Below are positions 1 to 7,285 of a stretch of DNA of 10,723 nucleotides, piece after piece. How positions within the stretch are numbered: the first letter of the stretch is position 1; each line of letters starts with the position of its first letter. Made by a program: the position numbers and the translations under genes. The DNA comes from Dehalococcoidia bacterium (lineage in GTDB: Bacteria > Chloroflexota > Dehalococcoidia > GIF9 > AB-539-J10), in the NCBI GenBank assembly GCA_018399375.1, contig JAGYOV010000019.1, positions 1-10,723 on the forward strand, in the 5' to 3' direction. Under the pieces are notes generated by a model that had not been told where the DNA came from, searched no databases, and worked only from the letters and a program-made list of their open reading frames with translations.

Positions 1-367
1 CAACCCACTTGCTCTGGTAGCGATCCGCCAGCAACTCCGCCGGCGAAATATATCCATACTTGTGCCCTGCCAGCCAGAAGCGGGGGAGAAAAAAGACCAG
101 CATGAAGATACCACAGAGATAGGTTAATTCAAACCCCAGAGTTCCAATTCCAGTGTTGTAGGTCAGGCCCGCCAGGCCAATCATCATGAAGGCGCTATAG
201 GTAGTAGCGCTGTAGGTCAAAGAGGAAACGAAGCCCCCAAGGCCACGCCCTGCCAGGAAAAATTCGTTTACACCAACCCCCATCCCCTTCCTCGCCATGA
301 ATGCTATGGCGAGACCTACAACAATGTAAATCCCTATGCCAAACCAGGCCCAAAAAGAAGCGCTCAT
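1..367 (-). CDS. Sodium:solute symporter (SSS family), N-terminal part, truncated by window edge
   Basis: About 122 N-terminal residues are visible; the rest lies beyond base 1. Translation from the ATG at 367 gives a first membrane helix (about residues 5-24, FGIGIYIVVGLAIAF), then a polar stretch with the family-typical NEFFLAGRGLGG, then a second helix region containing SATTYSAFMMIGLAGLTYNT. The spacing of these segments and the S/T/G-rich unwound helix-1 region (family knowledge: part of the sodium and substrate site in LeuT-fold SSS carriers such as PanF and PutP) identify a sodium-coupled uptake carrier in the inner membrane. Substrate cannot be told from this fragment. The start overlaps the TGA stop of the small upstream gene (ATGA), so translation is probably coupled. 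The protein is recognised with good confidence; only substrate and full length are unknown. Confidence 0.88.
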   Translation of the reverse strand, partial: MSASFWAWFGIGIYIVVGLAIAFMARKGMGVGVNEFFLAGRGLGGFVSSLTYSATTYSAFMMIGLAGLTYNTGIGTLGFELTYLCGIFMLVFFLPRFWLAGHKYGYISPAELLADRYQSKWV

Positions 368-552
368 CTTGCCACATCCTGCCACTTCATGAAAATAATA
401 AAGGCGCTGATAATAGCTGCTATTACCCAGATCACCCAGAATAAGAAAGACCCGCTAATCGACTCAACATGAGTGAGCACAATCCAGGGGACAGAAACAT
501 CAACTATCAGCAGAAACACAAACCAAATCCATGCCCAGGCCGTTTTGCTCAT
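364..552 (-). CDS. Small two-helix membrane protein, probable partner of the SSS carrier (DUF3311/YhdT-like)
   Basis: This 62-residue protein has two predicted membrane helices, roughly residues 5-26 (AWIWFVFLLIVDVSVPWIVL) and 34-54 (GSFLFWVIWVIAAIISAFII), and a short charged tail (MKWQDVAR). A strong G-run ribosome site (GGGGGG at 557-562) precedes the ATG by four bases. Its TGA overlaps the ATG of the symporter gene. From family knowledge, small membrane proteins of this size (DUF3311, DUF997/YhdT) are commonly encoded directly upstream of SSS carriers such as panF, and are presumed to be accessory subunits. Assignment to DUF3311 is by size, topology and context only. It has its own likely promoter at 578-606, so this pair appears to be a transcription unit separate from the acyl-CoA dehydrogenase operon. 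Confidence 0.75.
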   Translation of the reverse strand: MSKTAWAWIWFVFLLIVDVSVPWIVLTHVESISGSFLFWVIWVIAAIISAFIIFMKWQDVAR

Positions 553-577
553 TTTACCCCCCTACTTTAACCAGAGG

Positions 578-606
578 ATTTTACTCTTTGCCCACATTAC
601 TTTCAA
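578..606 (-). promoter_or_regulatory. Sigma70-type promoter for the small membrane protein/symporter pair
   Basis: On the minus strand, TTGAAA (601-606; 5 of 6 matches to TTGACA) and TAAAAT (578-583; 5 of 6 matches to TATAAT) are separated by exactly 17 bases. Transcription would start near 571, about 18 bases upstream of the ATG at 552. It lies in the 107-base gap after the acyl-CoA dehydrogenase stop codon. Confidence 0.6.
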
Positions 607-659
607 CAAAGCATTAGAACAATTGCTTTATCGACCCACATAAGCATACTGGAGAACAT

Positions 660-1820
660 TTAGCGATTAGCTCTTCTGTACCCCAGCGCATCAGTAGCAA
701 CGATCATTTTGTGGATATTAGAAGACCCATCCAGCACCTGGTGCATCTTGGCATCGCGCAGAAGCCTCCCTATGCGCTGTTGGCCAGAACAGCCATAGGC
801 CCCCATGATTCTGAAGGCATCATCGGCTATTCTGGAAGCGACCTCGGAGGCAAAATACTTGGACATGGAAGCCTCTAGAGTATTGTGCAGGTGGCCAAGG
901 TCCTTCTGATTCGCGTTGCGATAGGTAAGCAACCTGGCCGCTTCGGTCTCTACCACCATTCGGGCAATTACTTCCTGTACCATCTGAAAGCGGCCTATAT
1001 CTTGCCCAAACTGCACCCGTTGAGTAGAGTACTTAATGCTCTCATCGATAAGGGCCTGACAATTGCCTACGGCGCGCGCTGCTGCTGTCAGGCGCATGTT
1101 GTCAAAACATCTCAGCATGATTTCAAATCCCTGCCCAGGCTTCCCCAGCATAGCACTATCAGGAACACTAACGTTATCAAAATATATTTCCGCAGTAGGA
1201 GCAGCGCGCCATCCAAGCTTTTCCTGATCAGGAGAGCAAGAAATGCCAGGTAGATCCATATCTACAATAAAGGCAGAAATCCCTCTATGCTTTCGACCAA
1301 GGGAGGTATAGGCAAAAATAAGCCCTACATCGGCCACCTGGGCAAGGCTGATCCACGTCTTAACCCCATTTATGATATAGCGGTCACCCTCTCGAGTAGC
1401 TACCGTGGTCATTGCTGTGACATCGTTTCCTGCATCGGGCTCGGTAACTGCAAAACATCCTATAAACTCCGCACCGACAAGCTTGGGTATGTATTTCCTC
1501 CTCTGCGCCTCTGTACCAAATTCAAGGATGGCTCTTGAAGTTCCCATAGTCTGCGCGTTGAAGAGAACCGCAAGCGAACAACTTACTCGAGCGATCTCCT
1601 CACAGAGCACGACATGAGCCACAAATCCCAGACCATTTCCGCCATACTTCTCTGGAATGGGGCATCCCCAAAAGCCCAGTTCAGCCATTTTGTTAACGAT
1701 CTCGCGCTGGAATCTGTGGGCCCTTTCGGCAGCAGTAACGGTAGGCGCAATCTCTTTCTCGGCGAAATCCCTGGCCACTCCTTGCAGAGCCTTGCATTCC
1801 TCGGAAAGTTCAAAATCCAT
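660..1820 (-). CDS. Acyl-CoA dehydrogenase with Asp in place of the catalytic Glu
   Basis: This 386-residue FAD enzyme has the full family length. Family knowledge: it oxidises an acyl-CoA at C2-C3 and passes electrons to electron-transfer flavoprotein in the cytoplasm. Visible domains are an N-terminal helical domain (about 5-115), a middle beta domain with FAVTEPDAGND (123-133; signature with N where S/T is usual) and the flavin-contacting KTWIS (154-158), and a C-terminal helical domain with QRVQFGQDIGRFQMVQ (267-282). Near the C-terminus the usual YEGT motif reads LDGSSNIHK, putting Asp364 where most members have the catalytic Glu. The substrate may therefore be unusual (cyclic, branched or short chain), but it cannot be named. 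The ATG at 1820 shares its A with the TGA of the upstream DUF364 gene (TGATG). An in-frame GTG at 1823 is an alternative start, with AGGA seven bases upstream. Confidence 0.93.
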   Translation of the reverse strand: MDFELSEECKALQGVARDFAEKEIAPTVTAAERAHRFQREIVNKMAELGFWGCPIPEKYGGNGLGFVAHVVLCEEIARVSCSLAVLFNAQTMGTSRAILEFGTEAQRRKYIPKLVGAEFIGCFAVTEPDAGNDVTAMTTVATREGDRYIINGVKTWISLAQVADVGLIFAYTSLGRKHRGISAFIVDMDLPGISCSPDQEKLGWRAAPTAEIYFDNVSVPDSAMLGKPGQGFEIMLRCFDNMRLTAAARAVGNCQALIDESIKYSTQRVQFGQDIGRFQMVQEVIARMVVETEAARLLTYRNANQKDLGHLHNTLEASMSKYFASEVASRIADDAFRIMGAYGCSGQQRIGRLLRDAKMHQVLDGSSNIHKMIVATDALGYRRANR

Positions 1821-2548
1821 CACACACCATTCCTGAACATATTCAGGTGCTTTACTCCCTCCGTTTGCGTATGAGTAGCCCCTTCAGTAATAAAGCGAAC
1901 TAGCTTTGCAGTATCAACTATTTCCGCTCCCCCTATGACGTCGATGCCATAATCAAACAATACTTCCGACAGAGGGCTGGAAGGCCCTACCATAACGATA
2001 AACTTGCCCCTGCTCAAATCCAGTAATTTTTCGATGGTATGATTTGTTATCGCCGTTCCAGTGAGGCCAACGACATCAGCACGGGGGAGTATCTCTTCTG
2101 CCGCATCAGCCGGGAGTTCTCCCTCATCCTCACGAGGCCGCTGTTCAATGACCCAGAGATTGCGAGCTACCCCTTTGAGCTTTGGTATCCAGGGGAAATG
2201 CCCCACTATTGCAATATCCTTATCCCTCCCCTTTGCAGCTAATGCATCAAAGGCATTCTTTTCAGTACATTTAGTTTTATCAATATCTACCAGAGAATTG
2301 ATAGCGGCCATGCCGATGGATGCTTCCAGCAAACTATCTGATCGAACATACTGGGCTATCTCCAGCGCCGACCTGCTTCTCAGTTCTCCAGGATCCCTCA
2401 CTCTCTTATGATACGGATGTCCCTCCGTAAGAGTAGAAGCTAAACCACAATGCCTGCTCACCACCGCTGTCCAAAAAACGCAGGCATATACTTCACTCAC
2501 TTCAGCATCTTCTTTAATGCTGGAGATCAGATCGTCAATAATTTTCAT
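1820..2548 (-). CDS. DUF364 family protein (putative heavy-metal chelation/Rossmann-like), copy A
   Basis: This 242-residue cytoplasmic protein shows the DUF364 (PF04016) pattern. The N-terminal part (about 1-85) has the look of the DUF4213/enolase-N-like domain found with DUF364. It is followed by a Rossmann-like half with IAIVGHFP (112-119), DVVGLTGTAITNHTIEKLL (158-176) and MVGPSSPLS (186-194). The TGT...N and GPSSPLS motifs are the clearest family marks. Family knowledge: a structure from Desulfitobacterium led to the suggestion of metal chelation, but no reaction is established. The start at 2548 is chosen because AAGGAGAAG (2553-2561) sits directly upstream; a further in-frame start at 2566 lacks such a site. 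The gene follows copy B by 57 bases and is translationally coupled to the acyl-CoA dehydrogenase. Family call is fairly sure, function is not. Confidence 0.82.
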   Translation of the reverse strand: MKIIDDLISSIKEDAEVSEVYACVFWTAVVSRHCGLASTLTEGHPYHKRVRDPGELRSRSALEIAQYVRSDSLLEASIGMAAINSLVDIDKTKCTEKNAFDALAAKGRDKDIAIVGHFPWIPKLKGVARNLWVIEQRPREDEGELPADAAEEILPRADVVGLTGTAITNHTIEKLLDLSRGKFIVMVGPSSPLSEVLFDYGIDVIGGAEIVDTAKLVRFITEGATHTQTEGVKHLNMFRNGV

Positions 2549-2605
2549 TTCGCTTCTCCTTTGCACCAGAAATTATAACTCACAGTACTACCACAGATCT
2601 TTTTT

Positions 2606-3322
2606 TCAGTGTCCACAGTAGCAGAAATGTTTAAGCTCCAGCAATTTCGCCATGCCAGAGACCGTAATGCCATAAAATATGACTGGCTTGGCTATCATAA
2701 ATTGCTCAAACGTACTATTGACAACAGTTGTACCCGTAACCAATGCTATATCACACCATCGCAAGTTTTCTCCTGTCCTATCAGGGCCGTCGATTATCAC
2801 TCCGAATTTTTTCTTGCCAATATTGTCATGGTCCATATCTGCCACTCGCAATTCAAATTTACCAGACAGAGCTTCAACCATCCTTGGCTGAAAACCGGTG
2901 AAGGCTATCCGGGGATGTCCATAGCTCCTCTCAAGAAATTTTACCAGTTCCTGGCTGCATACTCGTGGTTCATTATCTCTGCAATGTACGGTTTTATCCA
3001 CCAAATTCAAGCTTCTCATCACCGCATTAAGGCTCGAAATGAATATGGCCCTGCGAAAATTATTCTTCAGATCCATCGCTACAATATCGCCCAGCTTCCC
3101 AGCAAAATCACCATACATATCCGTAAAGGCTTGCCCCAGGAAACTCTTAAACTCTGCCTGCATCAGGCGCTCCCTCCCAATTACCAGGGGATAATCTCTA
3201 TCCTCGGGATTGCCAATAGCTTCCTCAGGTGAGAGAGGAACAGCTCTGATTATTACGTCCTCCTTCTCAAGTTCATTTTGATTTATGATATCGGCGAACT
3301 TTCTCTTAACAATCTCATACAT
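2606..3322 (-). CDS. DUF364-related Rossmann-like protein, copy B
   Basis: This 238-residue protein is related to copy A but clearly divergent. The C-terminal half carries the recognisable pattern: HPRIAFTGFQPRMVEAL (136-152), DMDHDNIG (162-169), VIIDGP, then CDIALVTGTTVVNSTFEQF (190-208) and KPVIFYGITVSGMAKLLEL (212-230), ending in HFCYCGH. The middle has HCRDNEPRVC (113-122). The Cys/His residues at 113-114, 122 and the C-terminal CYCGH could bind metal, but this is inference. The ATG at 3322 overlaps the ATPase stop by eight bases (ATGTATGA); a GTG at 3343 is in frame but has no ribosome site, whereas AAGAGAG lies 11 bases before the ATG. Its place between the ABC transporter and copy A suggests that both handle whatever the transporter imports. 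Confidence 0.78.
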   Translation of the reverse strand: MYEIVKRKFADIINQNELEKEDVIIRAVPLSPEEAIGNPEDRDYPLVIGRERLMQAEFKSFLGQAFTDMYGDFAGKLGDIVAMDLKNNFRRAIFISSLNAVMRSLNLVDKTVHCRDNEPRVCSQELVKFLERSYGHPRIAFTGFQPRMVEALSGKFELRVADMDHDNIGKKKFGVIIDGPDRTGENLRWCDIALVTGTTVVNSTFEQFMIAKPVIFYGITVSGMAKLLELKHFCYCGH

Positions 3323-4388
3323 TTTTCTTTTTACTCTCTTCACCTCGATAGATTTTTATATTTCTCAACTTAAATATCAGGAATACCTCTTTCCCCACCG
3401 CCAAATGCATATCCTGATATATATAGTGTGGCATCTCCACTGAAAGGCAGTTTCCCCCTACTTCAACCTCCAGCCTGACCATATCAGGAGCAACTTCAAT
3501 CCCGCTGACGATCCCCTTAAACCTGTTGACATCAGGCCCGGGTGGTTTACTTTCAGAAATATAAATATCCCGGGGGAGCAAAGCAATCTTCCTCACCTTA
3601 CTCCCGTCATCGGGTACTATTATGGGGAGCCCCCCACATTCAACCTCTGCTATTCCTCGCCCCGCGCTGTGGCAACAGGTGCAGTCCAGGATATTGGGAG
3701 CTCCAATAAAATCCGAGACTTTTTTATTCATAGGAGAGAAGAACACTTCTCCTGGAGTAGCTACCTGTTCCAATCGGCCACTCTCAATCACGGCTATTCT
3801 ATCAGCCATTTCTCTAGCCTCTTTCATATCATGCGTTACATATACAGTGGTCATTCCCAGTTGTCTTTGCAGCTGCTTTAACTCCATGCGCATGTACTTT
3901 GCAGACTGCATATCAAGACTACTCAACGGTTCATCCAGAAGCAGAACCTGTGGCGCCAGTGCAAGTGCCCTGGCCAGGGCCACCCGCTGTTTCTCTCCCC
4001 CACTTAGATGTCCGGGATAGCGAGAAGAGAGATGCTTAATTTTCATTATATGAAGTAGCTCTTCAACTCGAGCTTCCATGGCATCCCAGGGCCATTTTTG
4101 AATTCTCAGGCTATAAGCTACATTGGAGGCAACATTCAGATGCGGAAACAAATTCAAATCCTGAAACAGGTAGCCTATTTCCCTTTTGCTGGGAGGTAAG
4201 CTATCCACGGGCTCTCCATCGAAAAAAACCGATCCTTCGTAGTCAACCAGCCCGGCAATAACATTAAGCAAAGTGCTTTTACCAGCGCCATTTGGCCCCA
4301 GCAACACGAGGAACTCCTTGTCAAAAATATCCAGGCAAACGTCCCTGCAGATATGCTTGCATATATTCCTCAGCTCTACAGATGGCAT
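3315..4388 (-). CDS. ABC transporter ATP-binding protein with C-terminal TOBE-like domain
   Basis: This 357-residue ATPase is complete. Walker A is GPNGAGKST (31-39), the Q-loop is LFQD (74-77), the ABC signature is LSGGEK (128-133), Walker B is VLLLDEP (148-154), the D-loop is SSLD (156-159) and the switch histidine is H186 in VTHD. Residues from about 235 to 345 form an extra C-terminal domain with LLPRDIYIS and a beta-rich tail, resembling the TOBE/MOP domains of molybdate, sulfate, iron and polyamine importers. That is unusual beside a NitT/TauT-type permease, whose ATPases normally lack it. C236, C238, C239, H240 and C249 cluster at the domain boundary. GGAGA lies inside the last permease codons just upstream of the ATG at 4388. 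Function: powers import through the adjacent permease; the substrate is unknown, possibly an oxyanion or metal complex. Confidence 0.92.
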   Translation of the reverse strand: MPSVELRNICKHICRDVCLDIFDKEFLVLLGPNGAGKSTLLNVIAGLVDYEGSVFFDGEPVDSLPPSKREIGYLFQDLNLFPHLNVASNVAYSLRIQKWPWDAMEARVEELLHIMKIKHLSSRYPGHLSGGEKQRVALARALALAPQVLLLDEPLSSLDMQSAKYMRMELKQLQRQLGMTTVYVTHDMKEAREMADRIAVIESGRLEQVATPGEVFFSPMNKKVSDFIGAPNILDCTCCHSAGRGIAEVECGGLPIIVPDDGSKVRKIALLPRDIYISESKPPGPDVNRFKGIVSGIEVAPDMVRLEVEVGGNCLSVEMPHYIYQDMHLAVGKEVFLIFKLRNIKIYRGEESKKKNV

Positions 4389-4389
4389 A

Positions 4390-5151
4390 TTATCTCCAAT
4401 GGCTGGTCAACTTCTTTTCGAGGGAAGCAAAAAATTTTTCAAAGATAAAGCACATCACGGCCAACACTATCAAGCAAACGACGATAATGTCCATCCGCAT
4501 AAGGCTTTCGGCTTTCATCATCAACGCCCCGATTCCCGAGGGAATAGCCACCATCTCCGCCGCTATTACCACTCGCCAGGCCATCCCCGATTCAAGCCTG
4601 AGCCCGGTGAAGATATTGGGTAACGCCAGCGGCATAATTATCGAAGTCAAGATCTTTACATCGGATGCCCCCAATGTTTTGGCTACCTGAATATAATTCT
4701 TATCCACAGCTCTGATTCCAGTAGCCGTATTGTATGCTATGGGGAAGAATGCACAAATAAAGATAATGGCAATGGGAAGAGCTTCACCAATGCCAAGCCA
4801 CAGCATCAACAGCGGTAACCAGCCCAGAGCGGGAATGGGATATATCAGGCTGACGAGAGGACTCAGCGATTTGTTCACTATATCTTTCCACCCCATTGCA
4901 GTTCCTACCAGCAGGCCTGCAAAAGAACCCGCCACAAAACCTATTAATACCCGCACCAGACTGCTCAGGAAATTATGGCCCAGCACTCCACTTGCCAACA
5001 GATAATAGAACTCCCTCATCACCTCTGAAAACGGAGGAAAGAAAATCTCTCCCGGTATGAGGTTCAGGCGAGCAATAAATTCCCACACGCCCAGAAATAT
5101 GACGACGGGCACTATCCCCCACCCTGGCTTAAAGTTCTTGAACCAGATCAT
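4390..5151 (-). CDS. ABC transporter permease, NitT/TauT (SsuC-like) type
   Basis: This 253-residue inner-membrane protein has about six predicted helices (first at about 13-27). Hallmarks of the nitrate/sulfonate/taurine permease group are IPALGWLPLLMLWLGIGE (106-123) and the EAA cytoplasmic loop that contacts the ATPase (AKTLGAS at 157-163 and downstream through LPNIFTGLRL). It forms the channel of the importer made with the lipoprotein encoded upstream and the ATPase encoded downstream. The ATG at 5151 overlaps the TGA of the binding-protein gene (ATGA), and its own TAA is one base from the ATPase start, so the three are translated as a unit. Substrate cannot be inferred from the permease alone, because this family also carries thiamine precursors, riboflavin and other small molecules. 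Confidence 0.92.
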   Translation of the reverse strand: MIWFKNFKPGWGIVPVVIFLGVWEFIARLNLIPGEIFFPPFSEVMREFYYLLASGVLGHNFLSSLVRVLIGFVAGSFAGLLVGTAMGWKDIVNKSLSPLVSLIYPIPALGWLPLLMLWLGIGEALPIAIIFICAFFPIAYNTATGIRAVDKNYIQVAKTLGASDVKILTSIIMPLALPNIFTGLRLESGMAWRVVIAAEMVAIPSGIGALMMKAESLMRMDIIVVCLIVLAVMCFIFEKFFASLEKKLTSHWR

Positions 5152-6152
5152 GTCTCCAAGAAACTCAAATCCAGAATATCCTCAGCACTGAAGCTATTCT
5201 GGATATAGCCGAGTTCTGCCATGTAATGTATCACCTCCTGAATTACAGCTGGATCAATGTTGGAGGTGTAATCCATCCTGTCCATGGAACGCAGCACAAC
5301 ATCTGACGTAATTCCCAGAGATGTAGTCATTCCTGCAACCTCGGCAGGCGAGAGATCTCCCTCAGCTGACTCTAATTGCCGGGCCACAACTTCTGCTGCC
5401 TCCCGGGGATAGAGGTTAATCCAGTCAGTTGCCTTCTGTGAAACTCTGACCAATCCCCCTATAGCGTTGGGATGAGATCTTATCATATCTTCCTTGGCCA
5501 CAAGAACGCTCCCCTGTAAATCAGGCCAAACATCCTGGCTCATCAGCAGCATCTGGAAGCCAAGATCCTCTGCCATCGTAGCCCAGTGCTCGGGAAGGAA
5601 AGCTGCATCAAGTTCTCCCATATTGATGGCCAGAACTTGTTTTGGGGGATTCATCCGCTGGATATTGCCCAATACACTATCTGCATTCAGATCGTACGCA
5701 TCGATCATTTTATGAAGGAGAACATCCACAGAGCCTCCCTCCCTGACGCATCCAATGCGCATATTCTGCTGCTCCAAATCTCCGACGGTTTTTATTTTAT
5801 CGGGATTGACTACTAGCCCATAGCCATACTTATGCGTTCCAGCAACTATCTTTATAGGCACTCTCGCATTGGCATAGGCGTTTATGGCTGGCACCAGGCA
5901 GATGTAGGCCACCTGAATATCTCCACGTGCCAGAGCAGAGGCCAGCGCCATGCCAGTTACATAGCTCTCATAGGCAGTTAGCTCCAACCCTTCCTCTTCA
6001 AACCAACCTTTATCCTGGCTTACATAGGCACACGCAGCGTGATCAGTAAATTCAACTGCCACGCCAATGCTAGAATTTTCTTCTGGAGAACACCCGTTAA
6101 AAGGAATGCCTGCCAGCAGCCCCACCAGAATTAACATGAGCATTCTTTTCAT
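5148..6152 (-). CDS. ABC transporter substrate-binding lipoprotein (NitT/TauT, NMT1/THI5-like)
   Basis: From the ATG at 6152 the protein is 334 residues, with a clean signal peptide (MKRMLMLILVGLLAG) ending in FNGC, so Cys21 is the probable lipid-attached residue; the F and N before it make the lipobox atypical. The mature part fits the periplasmic-binding fold of the NMT1/THI5 and SsuA/TauA type: DKGWFEEEGLEL near the N-terminus, a GM-ALASALARGDIQVAY segment, and later INMGELDAAFLPEHWA. It captures the substrate outside the membrane and hands it to the permease. An ATG at 6167 is also in frame but has AGG only two bases away; GGATGG precedes the 6152 ATG by seven bases. About 95 bases separate it from the molybdopterin-binding gene upstream. 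Substrate unknown. Confidence 0.88.
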   Translation of the reverse strand: MKRMLMLILVGLLAGIPFNGCSPEENSSIGVAVEFTDHAACAYVSQDKGWFEEEGLELTAYESYVTGMALASALARGDIQVAYICLVPAINAYANARVPIKIVAGTHKYGYGLVVNPDKIKTVGDLEQQNMRIGCVREGGSVDVLLHKMIDAYDLNADSVLGNIQRMNPPKQVLAINMGELDAAFLPEHWATMAEDLGFQMLLMSQDVWPDLQGSVLVAKEDMIRSHPNAIGGLVRVSQKATDWINLYPREAAEVVARQLESAEGDLSPAEVAGMTTSLGITSDVVLRSMDRMDYTSNIDPAVIQEVIHYMAELGYIQNSFSAEDILDLSFLET

Positions 6153-6156
6153 TTGG

Positions 6157-6228
6157 TTACCATCCATTACCTAACATGCACCCATCGACATAACCTGGCC
6201 TGAGCAAAGATAGTGCGAGAAAATCCAT
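6157..6228 (-). CDS. Possible 23-residue leader peptide ahead of the binding-protein gene
   Basis: An ATG at 6228 opens a 23-codon frame that stops with TAA at 6157-6159, four bases before the preferred start of the binding-protein gene. GGAGGAA lies directly upstream (6229-6235), but only two bases separate GGAGG from the ATG, which is short. The peptide is not recognisable. It could couple translation to the transporter genes, or be chance. Nothing else coding was seen in this gap. Confidence 0.25.
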   Translation of the reverse strand: MDFLALSLLRPGYVDGCMLGNGW

Positions 6229-6247
6229 TTCCTCCGAATACTAAAAC

Positions 6248-7270
6248 CTACTTGCCAAAGGGACAAACGGGGAAAGAGCATTGCTTGCAGTTGAGGCACA
6301 GTCCTCCGTGCCCCAGTTCCACTATATCTGCCCTGGAAATCTCCTCTCCCGCCAGAATGCGCGGCAAGACGAGATCAAAAATAGTTGCAGGGTTATAGAT
6401 TACCGCAGCCTGAGCTCCCACAACGGGAATCCTATCCCACAAGGCATAAAGAAACATGGCTCCAGGCATTACAGGGGACCCATAAGAAATTATCTCTGCC
6501 CCAACGTTTCTAACTCCAGCTACCGTAACGTCATCTGCGTCGACAGCCAAACCACCACAAATAACAATAACCTCGCACTTTCTATCCCTCGCTACTCTTA
6601 ATGCTTCCGCGATCATACCAATTTCATCGGGTACAATAGCCACATGCATTACCTCCGATCCCAGAGCGGCAACTTTTCCTGCAATAACACCGGCAAATTT
6701 GTCCTCCACCCTACCCGTGAAAACTTCGTTCCCGGTAATAACAACTCCTATATTCCTCCTCTTAATGGGAATAACTTCTACCACTCTCCCTCTCTCGCGG
6801 CATAACCTTTCAACTTCCTTCAGCTTATCTTCATTTATAATTAGCGGAGTGACTTTTTCTCCCACTACAACAGTACCCTTCTGGCACACAGTATTGGTGT
6901 GCAAAGTAGCTATTGAGATTTCACCAATGGAATTGATTTCCCTCAACAGAGCAACATTTACTTTGAGTAAACCAAAGCCTTGTACCTTCAAGTTGATTCT
7001 CCCCTCCTGAACTTCACCAATCTCAAGCCCGGGGCCAGCTATAGCTCGAGCTATCCTCAGGGCCGCTTCCTCTTCATGGACTTCACCTTCTTCAAGCTCC
7101 ATTATATAAAGGTGTTCTTTGCCAATCTGCAACAACTCAGAGATATCCTCTTCTTGTATCACGTGTCCCCTGCGGAAAAGAGGGCCCTTGTACTTTCCCC
7201 GAACGACTTTTGTTACATCATGCGCTAGGACCGTTCCTATGGCATCACTCAAGCCAACTTTTTTCAGCAT
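6248..7270 (-). CDS. Molybdopterin-binding (MoeA/MoaB-like) protein with C-terminal cysteine cluster
   Basis: This 340-residue cytoplasmic protein belongs to the MoCF_biosynth superfamily. Residues 1-60 (LSDAIGTVLAHDVT, PLFRRGHVI) resemble the start of MoeA-like proteins. The central molybdopterin domain begins near 172 (IGVVITGNEVFTG) and contains ICGGLAVDADDVT (237-249), the counterpart of the TGG(V/L)S.G..D motif that binds molybdopterin. It continues with GSPVMPGAMF and a divergent GAQAAV where MoeA has GLPGNP. The C-terminus ends with four cysteines in the pattern CX2CX2CX4C (325, 328, 331, 336), suitable for an iron-sulfur cluster or zinc. A role in molybdenum cofactor insertion or sensing is likely; the exact step is unknown. 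AGGGGG sits five bases before the ATG at 7270, so this start is preferred to the ATG at 7273. It follows the fusion gene after 15 bases. Confidence 0.85.
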   Translation of the reverse strand: MLKKVGLSDAIGTVLAHDVTKVVRGKYKGPLFRRGHVIQEEDISELLQIGKEHLYIMELEEGEVHEEEAALRIARAIAGPGLEIGEVQEGRINLKVQGFGLLKVNVALLREINSIGEISIATLHTNTVCQKGTVVVGEKVTPLIINEDKLKEVERLCRERGRVVEVIPIKRRNIGVVITGNEVFTGRVEDKFAGVIAGKVAALGSEVMHVAIVPDEIGMIAEALRVARDRKCEVIVICGGLAVDADDVTVAGVRNVGAEIISYGSPVMPGAMFLYALWDRIPVVGAQAAVIYNPATIFDLVLPRILAGEEISRADIVELGHGGLCLNCKQCSFPVCPFGK

Positions 7271-7285
7271 CATTTCCCCCTGATA

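Noticed and set aside
608..629. Short inverted repeat AAAGCA/TGCTTT after the acyl-CoA dehydrogenase gene as a terminator.
   Set aside because: Only six A/T-rich pairs around a 10-base loop, with no T-run; too weak to call.
885..1874. Several plus-strand open frames across the acyl-CoA dehydrogenase gene.
   Set aside because: They lie opposite a clear full-length gene, have low-complexity or unrecognisable products and no consistent ribosome sites.
2572..2577. Perfect TATAAT on the minus strand between the two DUF364 genes.
   Set aside because: The hexamer 17 bases upstream (AGATCT) is not -35-like and there is no extended -10 TG, so an internal promoter is not supported.
2609..3232. A 207-residue plus-strand frame opposite DUF364 copy B.
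   Set aside because: The minus-strand frame has conserved family motifs and operon spacing; the plus-strand product has none.
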